Part shown: in pieces, positions 20,904 to 31,645 of the stretch
Numbering within the stretch: position 1 is the stretch's first letter
How the letters are laid out: the number at the start of each line of letters is the position of its first letter
Assembly: GCA_902591185.1 (NCBI GenBank)
Contig: CACIZU010000002.1
Location: 1 to 64,000 of the forward strand
DNA length: 64,000 bases
Source of the DNA: an uncultured Pelagibacteraceae bacterium
GTDB taxonomy: Bacteria > Pseudomonadota > Alphaproteobacteria > Pelagibacterales > Pelagibacteraceae
Reading direction: 5' to 3'
Notes under the pieces: generated by a model
Databases searched by the model: none
What the model was told of the DNA's origin: nothing
What the model saw: only the letters and a program-made list of their open reading frames with translations
Translations under genes and position numbers: made by a program

Positions 20904-21664
20904 TAGATTATTGTAAATAATATTAAAGCTATAATAATTCTATAAATAACAAAAGCATTCATAGAAAATTTGTTTATATAAATCAAAAAAAACTTTACCG
21001 TTAAAAAAGAAAAAATAAAAGAAGTGATTATTGCAACAATTACTAAATAGTTAAATTCAATAGACTGATTAAATAAATCTTTTAATCCTAAAAAACTTGC
21101 TCCTCCTAGTGCTGGGATGGAAAGAAAAAATGATATTTTACTAGAGTCTAGTCTATTAAATTTTAAAATTCTTGCAGCAGTAATAGTTATACCTGCCCTA
21201 CTTACTCCTGGAAGAAGTGAAAGTATTTGAAACAAACTTATAAAAAAAATTGATTGAAAGTTTAAATTTGCAGAAATTTTTTTATCAAAACGACTTTTAT
21301 CTGCAAAATATAAAATAATTCCAAAAATTAAAGTTGTCCAAGCAATTACTTTGATATTTCTTAAATTATAAATGATACCAGTTGAATATAGAATATAACC
21401 AACAACTATTAATGGAATTGATCCCAATACGATGAGGCCTAAAAGTCTTTTATTATTTTTTATATCTAGCAACTCTTCTCTAAAAAAATAAATAATTGCA
21501 AATAAAGAACCTAAATGAAGACTTATATCTATTAATAGAGAGCTAGATTTAAATTCATACAAACTTGAAACTATTATCAGGTGTGCTGAGGAGCTTATGG
21601 GTAAGAATTCCGATATACCTTGAATAGCAGAAAGTAATAAAACTTCTATAATATTTTGTAACAT
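20900..21664 (-). CDS. uppP: Undecaprenyl-diphosphatase
   Basis: 'ALQGISEFLPISSSAHL' equivalent (AIQGISEFLPISSSAHL) and 'SLLPGVSRAGITITAARIL'. Confidence 0.95.
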   Translation of the reverse strand: MLQNIIEVLLLSAIQGISEFLPISSSAHLIIVSSLYEFKSSSLLIDISLHLGSLFAIIYFFREELLDIKNNKRLLGLIVLGSIPLIVVGYILYSTGIIYNLRNIKVIAWTTLIFGIILYFADKSRFDKKISANLNFQSIFFISLFQILSLLPGVSRAGITITAARILKFNRLDSSKISFFLSIPALGGASFLGLKDLFNQSIEFNYLVIVAIITSFIFSFLTVKFFLIYINKFSMNAFVIYRIIIALILFTIIY

Positions 21665-21771
21665 TGTATCTACGTAGCTTATAAAATATTTATTTAAAAC
21701 AATTCGATTTAAACATGTTAGTTATGCATTTATTAAAAATCTGTTATTTTTTACTATTATTTAACATAAAA

Positions 21772-21790
21772 AGGTCATAATAGTTGACCT
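21772..21790. promoter_or_regulatory. Inverted repeat upstream of gltD (possible operator)
   Basis: AGGTCA-TAATAGT-TGACCT. Confidence 0.4.
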
Positions 21791-21846
21791 ATTTTAAGCT
21801 TTATTTAATAAAAACAATATATATCTTGCTGTAAATTATTATAATT

Positions 21847-23286
21847 ATGACTGATAAAATGCTTAAATTTGTTAAAATAGGTCAGCAAACTCCACCTAAA
21901 AGAGAGATAAATCAGAGAAAAAAAGATTTTAATGAGATATATGATGAATTTATTAATGATAAAGCCAAAGAACAATCGAGCAGATGTTCTCAATGTGGTG
22001 TTCCATTCTGCCAAGTTCATTGCCCTCTAAGTAATAATATACCTGATTGGCTCAAATTAACAGCAGAGGGAAGACTTAAAGAGGCTTATGAATTATCTCA
22101 AAGCACAAATAACATGCCAGAAGTTTGTGGCAGAATATGTCCGCAAGACAGATTGTGTGAAGGAAATTGTGTAATTGAACAATCTGGTCATGGAACCGTT
22201 ACAATTGGCTCGATGGAAAAGTATATTACCGACAATGCATGGAAACAAGGATGGATAAAACCTATCAATGTATTAAACGAAAAAAAAAAAAGTGTTGGAA
22301 TAATTGGTGCAGGTCCAGCTGGGTTAGCAGCAGCAGAACAATTAAGAAAAGATGGCTATAAAATTACTGTTTATGACAGATATGATAGAGCAGGTGGACT
22401 ATTAATTTATGGAATTCCAAATTTTAAATTAGAAAAAGAAGTTGTTGAAAGAAGAACAAAACTTTTAAAAGACGGAGGAATAGAATTTGTTCAAAACTTT
22501 GAAGTTGGAAAAGACGCAAGTTTAGAACAATTAAGAAAAAAACACGAAGCTATATTAATTGCAACAGGAGTTTATAAAGCTAGAGAAGTTAAGTTGCCTG
22601 GAAATGATTTAGAAAATATTTTTCCTGCAATGGACTTTCTAACAGCATCAAACAAAAAAGGTTTAGGTGATAAGGTGGAATTATTTGATAAAGGAATTTT
22701 GAATGCAGAAGGTAAAGATATTGTAGTTATTGGAGGTGGAGATACAGCAATGGATTGTGTTAGAACTTCGATAAGACAAAAAGCTAAATCTGTTAAATGT
22801 TTATATAGAAGAGATAAAGAAAATATGCCTGGCTCTGCTAGAGAAGTTGCTAATGCTGAGGAAGAGGGTGTTAAATTTGTTTGGTTGTCAAGTCCAAAAG
22901 AATTTAAAGGAACAAATAAAGTAGAAAAATTATTAGTTGACCAAATTAAATTAGGTGAACCAGATGAAAGTGGGAGAAGAAAACCTGAGGTACAAAAAGG
23001 TTCAAGTTTTGAGATAAAAGTTGATATGGTAATAAAAGCACTAGGTTTTGACCCAGAAGATTTACCAAGACTGTTCGAATCGAATGAATTGCAAGTAACA
23101 AGGTGGGGAACAATTAAAACAGACTTTGATACAATGGAAACAAATCTTAAAGGAGTTTTTGCAGCTGGCGATATAATTAGAGGTGCATCATTAGTTGTTT
23201 GGGCAATAAAAGATGGAAGAGATGCAGCAATTTCAATTAGGAAACATTTAGAGAATAACCATTTAAAACAGCCAAAAGTAGCTTAA
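21847..23286 (+). CDS. gltD: Glutamate synthase small subunit
   Basis: 'SRCSQCGVPFCQVHCPLSNNIPDWLKL', 'GIIGAGPAGLAAAEQLRKDGYKITVYDR'. Confidence 0.95.
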   Translation: MTDKMLKFVKIGQQTPPKREINQRKKDFNEIYDEFINDKAKEQSSRCSQCGVPFCQVHCPLSNNIPDWLKLTAEGRLKEAYELSQSTNNMPEVCGRICPQDRLCEGNCVIEQSGHGTVTIGSMEKYITDNAWKQGWIKPINVLNEKKKSVGIIGAGPAGLAAAEQLRKDGYKITVYDRYDRAGGLLIYGIPNFKLEKEVVERRTKLLKDGGIEFVQNFEVGKDASLEQLRKKHEAILIATGVYKAREVKLPGNDLENIFPAMDFLTASNKKGLGDKVELFDKGILNAEGKDIVVIGGGDTAMDCVRTSIRQKAKSVKCLYRRDKENMPGSAREVANAEEEGVKFVWLSSPKEFKGTNKVEKLLVDQIKLGEPDESGRRKPEVQKGSSFEIKVDMVIKALGFDPEDLPRLFESNELQVTRWGTIKTDFDTMETNLKGVFAAGDIIRGASLVVWAIKDGRDAAISIRKHLENNHLKQPKVA

Positions 23287-26200
23287 TGAAAAATTTTAAA
23301 AAAAATTATGATCTATTAAAAAAGAACCATGTGTACTCTGAAGATATGGAACATGATGCATGTGGAGTTGGTCTGATTACATCTACAGAAGGGAAAAAAT
23401 CACGTAAAGTAGTTGAGTATGGAATAGAAGCTTTAAAAGCTGTTTGGCACAGAGGGGCAGTAGATGCAGATGGGAAAACAGGTGATGGCGCAGGAATACA
23501 TGTAGAAACACCAAAAGATTTTTTTATAGAAAAAATAGAACTTACTGGTCACACACACGATAGTTCAGAAATATGTGTTGGAATGATTTTTTTACCAAGA
23601 AATAATTATTCGGCTCAAGAAAGTTGTAAAACAATTGTTGAGAGTGAATTAACAAAAAATAATTTTAGTATTTATGGTTGGCGACAAGTTCCTGTAGATC
23701 CAAAAGTTTTAGGCGAAAAAGCATTTCAAACTATGCCTGAAATTATTCAAGTTCTGTTTAAATCTAATAATCCGGAGTTATTAAATAAAGATCTTGAAAG
23801 AAAAATTTATGAAACAAGAAGAAAAATAGAAAACAAAGCTTTTCAAATGTCTTTGAATAATTTTTATATTTGCTCACTTAGTTCAAAATCAATTATTTAC
23901 AAAGGAATGTTTTTAGCTGAAGCTATTTCAGATTTTTTCTTAGATTTAAAAGACGAAAGATTTATTTCAAGATATGCAATTTTTCATCAAAGATTTTCCA
24001 CGAATACTGCTCCAAGTTGGAATTTAGCCCAACCATTTAGAGCAATTGCACATAATGGAGAAATAAATACATACCACGGAAATAAAAACTGGATGAAAGT
24101 TCATGAACAAGAAATGAACAGCCCACTTTTTGATGATATAGAAAATTTAAAACCTGTGATTCAGCAAGGTGCATCAGACTCTGCGGCACTAGATAATGTT
24201 TTTGAATTATTAAATATTTCAGGTCAGCCAGCTCCATTAGCAAAATTAATGCTAATACCTGATGCATGGTCGAAAAAAAATAAAACTTTATCTAAAAATC
24301 ATCAACAACTGTTTAATTTTTTAAATAGTACCATGGAACCTTGGGATGGACCTGCTGCAATTGCTGGAACAGATAATGAATGGGTGATTGCTGCGAACGA
24401 TAGAAACGGATTGAGGCCGCTTAGATATACAATTACTAAAGATAAATTGTTATTTGCTGGTTCTGAAACAGGCATGATTGAGCTTAATGAAAAAAAAATT
24501 TTAACTAAAGGGAGATTGGGACCCGGGGAAATAATTGGTGTTAGAATTGAAAAAGGAAAAGTATTTACTAATAGCAAAATTAAAGATTATTTAGCTAAAG
24601 AATATAAGCATTTTAACTCACAGATTATTGATTTAGATGACAAAATTAAAATTTCTGGAGAAAAAAATTCTTTTTCTGGAGATGATTTGAGAAGAAGGCA
24701 ATATACTTTTGGAATAAGCTTAGAAGATCTAGAGCTGATTTTGCACCCAATGACGGAAGATGCAAAAGAGGCAATAGGTTCTATGGGTGACGACACTCCG
24801 TTAGCTGTATTATCTGAAAAATATAGGCCCTTGAATCATTTCTTTAGACAAAATTTTAGTCAAGTAACAAATCCTCCAATTGACTCTTTGAGAGAAAATA
24901 AAGTAATGAGTTTAAAAACTAGATTTGGAAACCTAGGAAATATTTTAGATTTTGATAATTTAACCAAACAAAATATTTATGTTTTGAATAGTCCAATTTT
25001 ATCAAATTCTCAATTTGATAAGTTTATTAATTTTTTTGGTAAAAACTCATTAGTTATTGATTGCACTTTTTATAAAAATCAAAGTTTATTTGAATCAATA
25101 AAACAAATTCAAAGAGATGCGGAAATTGCAGCAAGAAAAGGTGTTACACAATTAATTCTAAGTGATAAGGAGTTATCAAATTCAAAACTTCCAATTCCTA
25201 TGTTGTTGTGTGTAGGTGCAATAAATTCTTTTTTAATTGAAAAAAAATTAAGAGGATATGTTTCTATTAATGTTCAATCCGGTGAAGCTTTAGATACCCA
25301 TTCTTTTGCTACTTTAATTGGTGTTGGGGCAACTACTGTTAACCCTTACCTTGCTTTTGATAGTCTATATCAAAGGTATGAAAAAAAACTATTTGGACAA
25401 TTTAGTTTTAATGAGTGTGTTGCGCGTTATATTAATTCAGTTAATGCAGGTCTATTAAAGATTATGTCTAAAATGGGAATTTCTGTTTTAAGCTCATATA
25501 GAGGTGGTTGTAATTTTGAAACAGTAGGCTTAAGCAGAACAATTGTTGCAGATTATTTCCCTGGAGTGGTATCTAAAATCTCTGGAATTGGATTAACTGG
25601 TATAGAAAAAAAAATTAGATCTATTCACAAAGAAGCATTTGAGAGTTCAGAGACAATTTTACCAATAGGAGGTATTTATAGATATCGTAAAAATGGTGAA
25701 ACACATCAATATCAAGGTAAATTAATTCATTTGTTACAAAGCGCAGTAGAATCTAATTCTTATGACGCCTATAAAAGATATGCTGAAGGAATATATAATT
25801 TACCTCCAATAAATTTAAGAGACTTAATAGATTTTAGGACAAAAAAATTAAAGAGATCTATTGAAATTTCAGAGGTCGAACCAATTCCAAATATTCTTAA
25901 AAGATTTGGAAGTGGGAGTATGTCTCATGGAGCATTGTCAAAAGAAGCTCACGAAACATTAGCAACTGGTATGAATAGAATTAAAGGTGCTTCTTGTAGT
26001 GGAGAAGGTGGAGAAGATGAAAGTAGATTTAAAGTATTAGATAATGGAGATAGTGCAAATTCACGGGTTAAACAAATAGCTTCAGCTAGATTTGGTGTAA
26101 CAGTGAATTATTTAAATAACTGTAATGAAATTGAAATTAAAATTGCTCAAGGCGCAAAACCAGGTGAAGGAGGACAATTACCTGGATTTAAAGTGACGGA

Positions 26201-27791
26201 AGAAATTGCAAAGTTAAGACATTCAACACCCGGAGTGACTCTTATTTCTCCACCACCTCATCATGATATTTATTCTATAGAAGATCTCGCGCAACTTATA
26301 TACGATTTAAAACAGATTAACCCTAAAGCAAGAATTGGAGTTAAGCTTGTAGCATCTTCAGGAGTTGGAACAATAGCTGCTGGAGTGGCAAAAGCAAAAG
26401 CAGATATAATATTGATTTCAGGACATAATGGTGGGACAGGCGCAACTCCTCAAACAAGTGTTAAGTATGTCGGTATTCCATGGGAAATGGGATTAACAGA
26501 AGCTAACCAAGTTTTAACTTTAAATAACTTAAGACACAAAGTCACTTTAAGAACAGATGGTGGAATTAAAACTGGTAGAGATGTGATTATAGCGGCAATG
26601 ATGGGTGCTGAAGAGTATGGTGTAGCAACCACAGCTTTAGTTGCAATGGGATGTATTATGGTTAGACAATGTCATTCAAACACATGTCCAGTTGGTGTTT
26701 GTACACAAGATAAAAAACTTAGAGAAAAATTTACAGGAACACCTGATAAAGTTGTTAATTTGTTTACTTTTATCGCAATAGAAGTGAGAGAAATTTTAGC
26801 AAAATTAGGTTTTAAATCTTTAAACGAAATAATTGGAAGAACAGATCTATTAAGACAAGTTAGTAAAGCTTCTCCTAATTTGGATGATTTAGATTTAAAT
26901 CCTCTTTTTGTTCAAGCAGATTCTGGAAGCAATAAAAGATACTGTGAAAGTCAGGAAATAAATTATGTACCAGATACACTTGATCAAGAAATTTGGCCTG
27001 AAATAGAAAATGCTTTAGATAACTCAAATAAAATAGAAAAAGAATATACCATAAAAAATACTAACAGAGCTGTTGGAACAAGAATCTCTCACCATCTTTA
27101 TAAAAAATATGGATATGAAAATCTTGATGAAAATTTTTTGGTTCTAAATTTTAAAGGATCAGCTGGCCAATCTTTTGGAGCATTTTCAGCAAAGGGTTTA
27201 AAACTTGTTCTTAAAGGAGATGCTAACGATTATGTAGGCAAAGGATTATCTGGTGCAACGATTTCAATTAAAATATCTGACGAGAGTAATTTAGTATCGA
27301 ATGAAAATACAATATTAGGTAACACTGTTTTGTACGGCGCAACTTCAGGAAAATTATTTGCAGCAGGTCAAGCAGGAGAAAGATTTGCAGTAAGAAACTC
27401 AGGTGCAACTGCAGTAATTGAAGGTTGTGACTCTAATGGATGTGAATACATGACGGGAGGAACTGTAGTGATATTAGGAGAAGTAGGAGATAATTTCGCA
27501 GCTGGAATGACGGGTGGTATGTCATTTATTTATGATAAATCTGAACAGTTTGAAAAAAAGGTTAATCAAGAGTCAGTGATTTGGCAAAATGTTGAAACTG
27601 ATTATTGGAAAGAATTTCTAAAAAATTTACTTACTGAACATTTTAATGAAACTGGATCAGATTTATCAAAAAAATTGATCGATAATTATAATGAAGAAAT
27701 AAATAATTTTGTTCAAGTGTGTCCTAAAGAGATGGTAAATAAATTGGAAAATGTAATAAGTCTTAAGGCTAAAATTAAAGAAGTAAGCTAG
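23286..27791 (+). CDS. gltB: Glutamate synthase large subunit
   Basis: Class II GATase N-terminus, 'ISPPPHHDIYSIEDLAQLIYDLK', 'GHNGGTGATPQTS', gltB C-terminal repeats. Confidence 0.97.
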   Translation: MKNFKKNYDLLKKNHVYSEDMEHDACGVGLITSTEGKKSRKVVEYGIEALKAVWHRGAVDADGKTGDGAGIHVETPKDFFIEKIELTGHTHDSSEICVGMIFLPRNNYSAQESCKTIVESELTKNNFSIYGWRQVPVDPKVLGEKAFQTMPEIIQVLFKSNNPELLNKDLERKIYETRRKIENKAFQMSLNNFYICSLSSKSIIYKGMFLAEAISDFFLDLKDERFISRYAIFHQRFSTNTAPSWNLAQPFRAIAHNGEINTYHGNKNWMKVHEQEMNSPLFDDIENLKPVIQQGASDSAALDNVFELLNISGQPAPLAKLMLIPDAWSKKNKTLSKNHQQLFNFLNSTMEPWDGPAAIAGTDNEWVIAANDRNGLRPLRYTITKDKLLFAGSETGMIELNEKKILTKGRLGPGEIIGVRIEKGKVFTNSKIKDYLAKEYKHFNSQIIDLDDKIKISGEKNSFSGDDLRRRQYTFGISLEDLELILHPMTEDAKEAIGSMGDDTPLAVLSEKYRPLNHFFRQNFSQVTNPPIDSLRENKVMSLKTRFGNLGNILDFDNLTKQNIYVLNSPILSNSQFDKFINFFGKNSLVIDCTFYKNQSLFESIKQIQRDAEIAARKGVTQLILSDKELSNSKLPIPMLLCVGAINSFLIEKKLRGYVSINVQSGEALDTHSFATLIGVGATTVNPYLAFDSLYQRYEKKLFGQFSFNECVARYINSVNAGLLKIMSKMGISVLSSYRGGCNFETVGLSRTIVADYFPGVVSKISGIGLTGIEKKIRSIHKEAFESSETILPIGGIYRYRKNGETHQYQGKLIHLLQSAVESNSYDAYKRYAEGIYNLPPINLRDLIDFRTKKLKRSIEISEVEPIPNILKRFGSGSMSHGALSKEAHETLATGMNRIKGASCSGEGGEDESRFKVLDNGDSANSRVKQIASARFGVTVNYLNNCNEIEIKIAQGAKPGEGGQLPGFKVTEEIAKLRHSTPGVTLISPPPHHDIYSIEDLAQLIYDLKQINPKARIGVKLVASSGVGTIAAGVAKAKADIILISGHNGGTGATPQTSVKYVGIPWEMGLTEANQVLTLNNLRHKVTLRTDGGIKTGRDVIIAAMMGAEEYGVATTALVAMGCIMVRQCHSNTCPVGVCTQDKKLREKFTGTPDKVVNLFTFIAIEVREILAKLGFKSLNEIIGRTDLLRQVSKASPNLDDLDLNPLFVQADSGSNKRYCESQEINYVPDTLDQEIWPEIENALDNSNKIEKEYTIKNTNRAVGTRISHHLYKKYGYENLDENFLVLNFKGSAGQSFGAFSAKGLKLVLKGDANDYVGKGLSGATISIKISDESNLVSNENTILGNTVLYGATSGKLFAAGQAGERFAVRNSGATAVIEGCDSNGCEYMTGGTVVILGEVGDNFAAGMTGGMSFIYDKSEQFEKKVNQESVIWQNVETDYWKEFLKNLLTEHFNETGSDLSKKLIDNYNEEINNFVQVCPKEMVNKLENVISLKAKIKEVS

Positions 27792-28531
27792 ATAATTAAT
27801 TGAAGTTCTTTTAATATTCTTCTAAGCCATTTTTTTTCTGACAAACTGTGATCGCCACCTTTTATTATTAGTAGCTTTTTTTTTGCATTTTGAAAAATTT
27901 TTAAAACTTTTCTAGAATAGGATACTGGAACAACTTCATCTTTTTGACCATGAATCATTGTGATCTTTATTTTAGAGTTTATTTTTTTGTTAAAAACTCT
28001 ATTCTTTCTTCCATCTTTTATTAATTGGTGAGTAATTGGGTACTCATAATTTCCATGTTTAAGATGATATATGCCGTTTTTAATTATTTCAGCTTTCATT
28101 TTTTTTGTAAATTTTTTCCACATTAAGTTTTCTAAAAACTCTGGAGCAGACCCTATTCCTAAAAAACTATTAATTTGATTTTTAAATTTTTGAAATTGTT
28201 TTAGGGCTATCCAAGCTCCCATACTTGATCCAATAATAGTAAAACTATTTTTCTTAACGTATTTTTTTATTAAAGCTGATGTTTCTCTACTCCATTTGGT
28301 TATATTTCCATTCGTAAAATTTCCTGATGATTTTCCATGTCCAGAGTATTCTAGAGATAAAAAACTTAGTTTATTTTTTTTTGCAAATTTTAAAAATGCA
28401 TTTGGTTTTTTACCCTCTAAATCAGACATGAAACCATGCAAAAAAACAATAAATGATGTATTTTTGTATGTATTGCAAATATATCTTATTTTCTTGGTTT
28501 TTGAAATTTGGTGATATTTGAAATTATTCAT
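27788..28531 (-). CDS. Alpha/beta hydrolase
   Basis: 'FLHGFMSDLEG', 'IIGSSMGAWIALK' (GxSxG nucleophile elbow), C-terminal 'GGDHSLSE'. Confidence 0.85.
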   Translation of the reverse strand: MNNFKYHQISKTKKIRYICNTYKNTSFIVFLHGFMSDLEGKKPNAFLKFAKKNKLSFLSLEYSGHGKSSGNFTNGNITKWSRETSALIKKYVKKNSFTIIGSSMGAWIALKQFQKFKNQINSFLGIGSAPEFLENLMWKKFTKKMKAEIIKNGIYHLKHGNYEYPITHQLIKDGRKNRVFNKKINSKIKITMIHGQKDEVVPVSYSRKVLKIFQNAKKKLLIIKGGDHSLSEKKWLRRILKELQLII

Positions 28532-28573
28532 AATCGTTTATATGTTTTATCTATTAATATATAATCATATCAA

Positions 28574-29728
28574 ATGTCATCTAATTTAAAAGTTTTACAA
28601 GTAATACCTAAATTAGGTTTTGGGGGAGCAGAAACAGGGTGTTATGATGTTGCTCATTATCTACCAGAAAATAATTGTGATTCCTTTATTGTTACTAGTG
28701 GAGGAGAATTATTAAAATTTATCGATAAAAAAAAAGTAAAAGTTATTAGATTGCCTGTTCATAGTAAAAATCCATTATTAATTATAATAAATTTTATTGC
28801 GTTGGTTGGAATTATTTTACTTAATAATATTTCTATTGTGCATGCTAGAAGTAGAGCCCCAGCATGGTCATGTTTATTGGCAACAAAAATTACAGGCAGA
28901 AAATTTGTTACAACTTTTCATGGCACTTATAACTTTAAAAATAATCTAAAGAAATTTTACAATTCGGTCATGGTAAGATCTCATCTGATTATTGCTGGAT
29001 CAAATTTTATTTTTTCTCATATTAAAGAAAATTATTCAAAACATCTTAGTGCTAAAAAAAAACTTATGGTAATTTTTAGAGGGATTAATGTAGATTACTT
29101 CGATCCTTCAACAAAAATTGAAAGTGATGAAAAAAAATTATTGAAAAAATGGGATATAGAAAAAAATAAAAAAATTTTACTCTTGCCTGGAAGACTTACA
29201 TCTTGGAAAGGACAAGAGGTTTTTATTGAGGCTGTTAATCTAGTCAATATACAGCTTGGGTATGAGGCTTTTTATGCTGTTATTCTTGGTAGTAATCAGG
29301 GTAGAGATTTATATAAAAAAAAACTAATTAGACTTTCTGAACAATATAGAATGATAAAACAGATTAGATTTATTGATCATTGTAAAGATATGGCTCTAGC
29401 ATATAAAGTTTCAGATATTGTAGTTTCGGCATCAATAGAACCCGAGGCCTTTGGAAGAGTAGCTGTAGAAGCTCAATCAATGGAAAAACCAATAATAGCA
29501 AGTAATATTGGCGGTTCTAATGAAACTATAGTTGATGAAAAAACAGGCTTTTTATTTGAGTCTGGTAGTGCAAAATCATTAAGTCAAAAAATTTTAAAAG
29601 CACTTTCATTGAATGAAACTGCATTAAAATCAATTGGTACAGAGGGAAGAAAAAATATAATTCAAAAATTTAATGTTGAAAAAATGTGCTTTTCTACTTA
29701 TTCAGAGTATAAAAGAATATTAAATTAA
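28574..29728 (+). CDS. Glycosyltransferase family 4 (group 1)
   Basis: 'PKLGFGGAETGCYDVAHYL', 'LPGRLTSWKGQEVFIEA', 'EPEAFGRVAVEAQSMEKPIIASNIGGSNETIV'. Confidence 0.92.
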   Translation: MSSNLKVLQVIPKLGFGGAETGCYDVAHYLPENNCDSFIVTSGGELLKFIDKKKVKVIRLPVHSKNPLLIIINFIALVGIILLNNISIVHARSRAPAWSCLLATKITGRKFVTTFHGTYNFKNNLKKFYNSVMVRSHLIIAGSNFIFSHIKENYSKHLSAKKKLMVIFRGINVDYFDPSTKIESDEKKLLKKWDIEKNKKILLLPGRLTSWKGQEVFIEAVNLVNIQLGYEAFYAVILGSNQGRDLYKKKLIRLSEQYRMIKQIRFIDHCKDMALAYKVSDIVVSASIEPEAFGRVAVEAQSMEKPIIASNIGGSNETIVDEKTGFLFESGSAKSLSQKILKALSLNETALKSIGTEGRKNIIQKFNVEKMCFSTYSEYKRILN

Positions 29729-31639
29729 ATGCCCATAATTACATTACCAGATGGAAATAATCTAAATTTTCCAAATAAAGTGACAGGTCTTGATATTGCT
29801 GAAAAGATTGGTAAGTCGCTTGCCAAGCAAGCCATGATTATAAGTGTTAATGGTGAGTTAAAAGATTTAGATTATATAATTGAAAAAGATTGTTCAGTTA
29901 AAATATTTACATCTAAAAATCCAGAGGGTTTAGAAACAATACGGCATGATACGGCTCATATTTTAGCAATGGCTGTTCAAGAGTTATTTCCAGGCACACA
30001 GGTAACTATTGGCCCAGTTATTGAAAATGGTTTTTATTATGATTTTGCAAGAAAAGAATCTTTTACAGAAGATGATTTGATTAAAATTGAAGATAAAATG
30101 AAAGAGATTGTTGATAGAGATGAAGTTACAAAAAGAGAAGTTTGGGAGAGAAATAAAGCAATTTCTCATTTTAAGAAAAAAGGAGAAGTTTACAAAGCAG
30201 AATTAATTGAAGCGATACCAGAAAATGAAGATGTATCAATTTACTTTCATGGAGATTGGCACGATCTTTGTAGAGGACCACATCTTTCCTCTACAGGTAA
30301 AATTGGTAAATATTTTAAACTTACTAAAGTTGCGGGTGCTTATTGGAGAGGCAACTCTAACAATGAAATGCTTCAAAGAATATATGGAACTAGTTGGGCA
30401 AATCAAAAAGATCTAGATGAATATTTAAAAAGAATTGAGGAAGCAGAGAGAAGAGATCACAGAAAATTGGGTAAAGAAATGGACTTATTTCATTTTAGAG
30501 AAGAAAGTCCAGGCTCAGTATTTTGGCACGAAAAAGGATGGGCTCTTTTTCAAAAGTTAATTAATTATATGAGAAGTAAACAAGACTTTGCTGGTTATAA
30601 AGAAGTCAATACACCTGAAGTTTTAGATAGATTGTTATGGGAGAAATCAGGCCATTGGGAAAAATATGGAGAAAATATGTATACATCTGAAACTCCGGAT
30701 GAAAAAGTTTTTGCTATAAAACCTATGAATTGTCCAGGTCACATCCAAGTTTTTAATCAAGGATTAAAAAGTTATCGAGATCTCCCATTAAGAATTACAG
30801 AGTTTGGAAAAGTTCATCGTTATGAACCATCTGGTGCATTACATGGTCTACTAAGAGTTAGAGCTTTTACACAAGATGACGCACATATTTTTTGTTCTGA
30901 GGATCAAATTACAAGCGAATGTTTAAATGTAACCAATTTAATTTTAGATATTTATAAAGATTTAGGTTTTGAAAATGTAATACTTAAATATGCAGATAGA
31001 CCTGAAGTTAGAGTTGGTGATGATGAAGTTTGGGACAAAGCTGAAGCTTCATTGCTTGAAGCTGTGAAAGCTTCAAAACTTGAATATAGCATTAATAAAG
31101 GAGAAGGTGCATTTTATGGTCCAAAAATTGAGTTTGTTTTAAGAGATGCGATTGGTAGGGATTGGCAATGTGGAACTTTACAAGTCGATTTAAACTTGCC
31201 AGGGAGATTAGATGCTGCATATATTGACAAGGATGGTTCAAAAAAAGTTCCTGTAATGCTTCATAGAGCATTATTTGGTTCTTTAGAAAGATTTATTGGA
31301 ATATTGATTGAACATTATGCAGGTAAATTTCCTTTCTGGATTTCTCCTTTACAAACTGTTGTAATACCAATTTCTGAAGAATTTGATGATTATGCAAAAG
31401 AGGTATCAAAAAAAATTAAAGAAGTAGGTCTAAGTTCTGCTGTTGATTTAAAAAAACATAATTTGAATTATAAAATAAGAGATCATTCATTAGCAAAAAT
31501 ACCGCTTTTGTTAATTTGTGGTAAAAAAGAAGTTGACTCCAATTCAGTAACGATTAGAAGATTAGACTCTAATAAACAAGAAAATATGGATTTGGATTTA
31601 TTCTTAGAAACTTTCTCCGCTTTAAACAAAGCATCATAA
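29729..31639 (+). CDS. thrS: Threonyl-tRNA synthetase
   Basis: TGS domain, 'RHDTAHILAMAVQELFPGTQVTIGPVIENGFYYDF', 'KPMNCPGHIQVF'. Confidence 0.98.
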   Translation: MPIITLPDGNNLNFPNKVTGLDIAEKIGKSLAKQAMIISVNGELKDLDYIIEKDCSVKIFTSKNPEGLETIRHDTAHILAMAVQELFPGTQVTIGPVIENGFYYDFARKESFTEDDLIKIEDKMKEIVDRDEVTKREVWERNKAISHFKKKGEVYKAELIEAIPENEDVSIYFHGDWHDLCRGPHLSSTGKIGKYFKLTKVAGAYWRGNSNNEMLQRIYGTSWANQKDLDEYLKRIEEAERRDHRKLGKEMDLFHFREESPGSVFWHEKGWALFQKLINYMRSKQDFAGYKEVNTPEVLDRLLWEKSGHWEKYGENMYTSETPDEKVFAIKPMNCPGHIQVFNQGLKSYRDLPLRITEFGKVHRYEPSGALHGLLRVRAFTQDDAHIFCSEDQITSECLNVTNLILDIYKDLGFENVILKYADRPEVRVGDDEVWDKAEASLLEAVKASKLEYSINKGEGAFYGPKIEFVLRDAIGRDWQCGTLQVDLNLPGRLDAAYIDKDGSKKVPVMLHRALFGSLERFIGILIEHYAGKFPFWISPLQTVVIPISEEFDDYAKEVSKKIKEVGLSSAVDLKKHNLNYKIRDHSLAKIPLLLICGKKEVDSNSVTIRRLDSNKQENMDLDLFLETFSALNKAS

Positions 31640-31645
31640 AATTAA

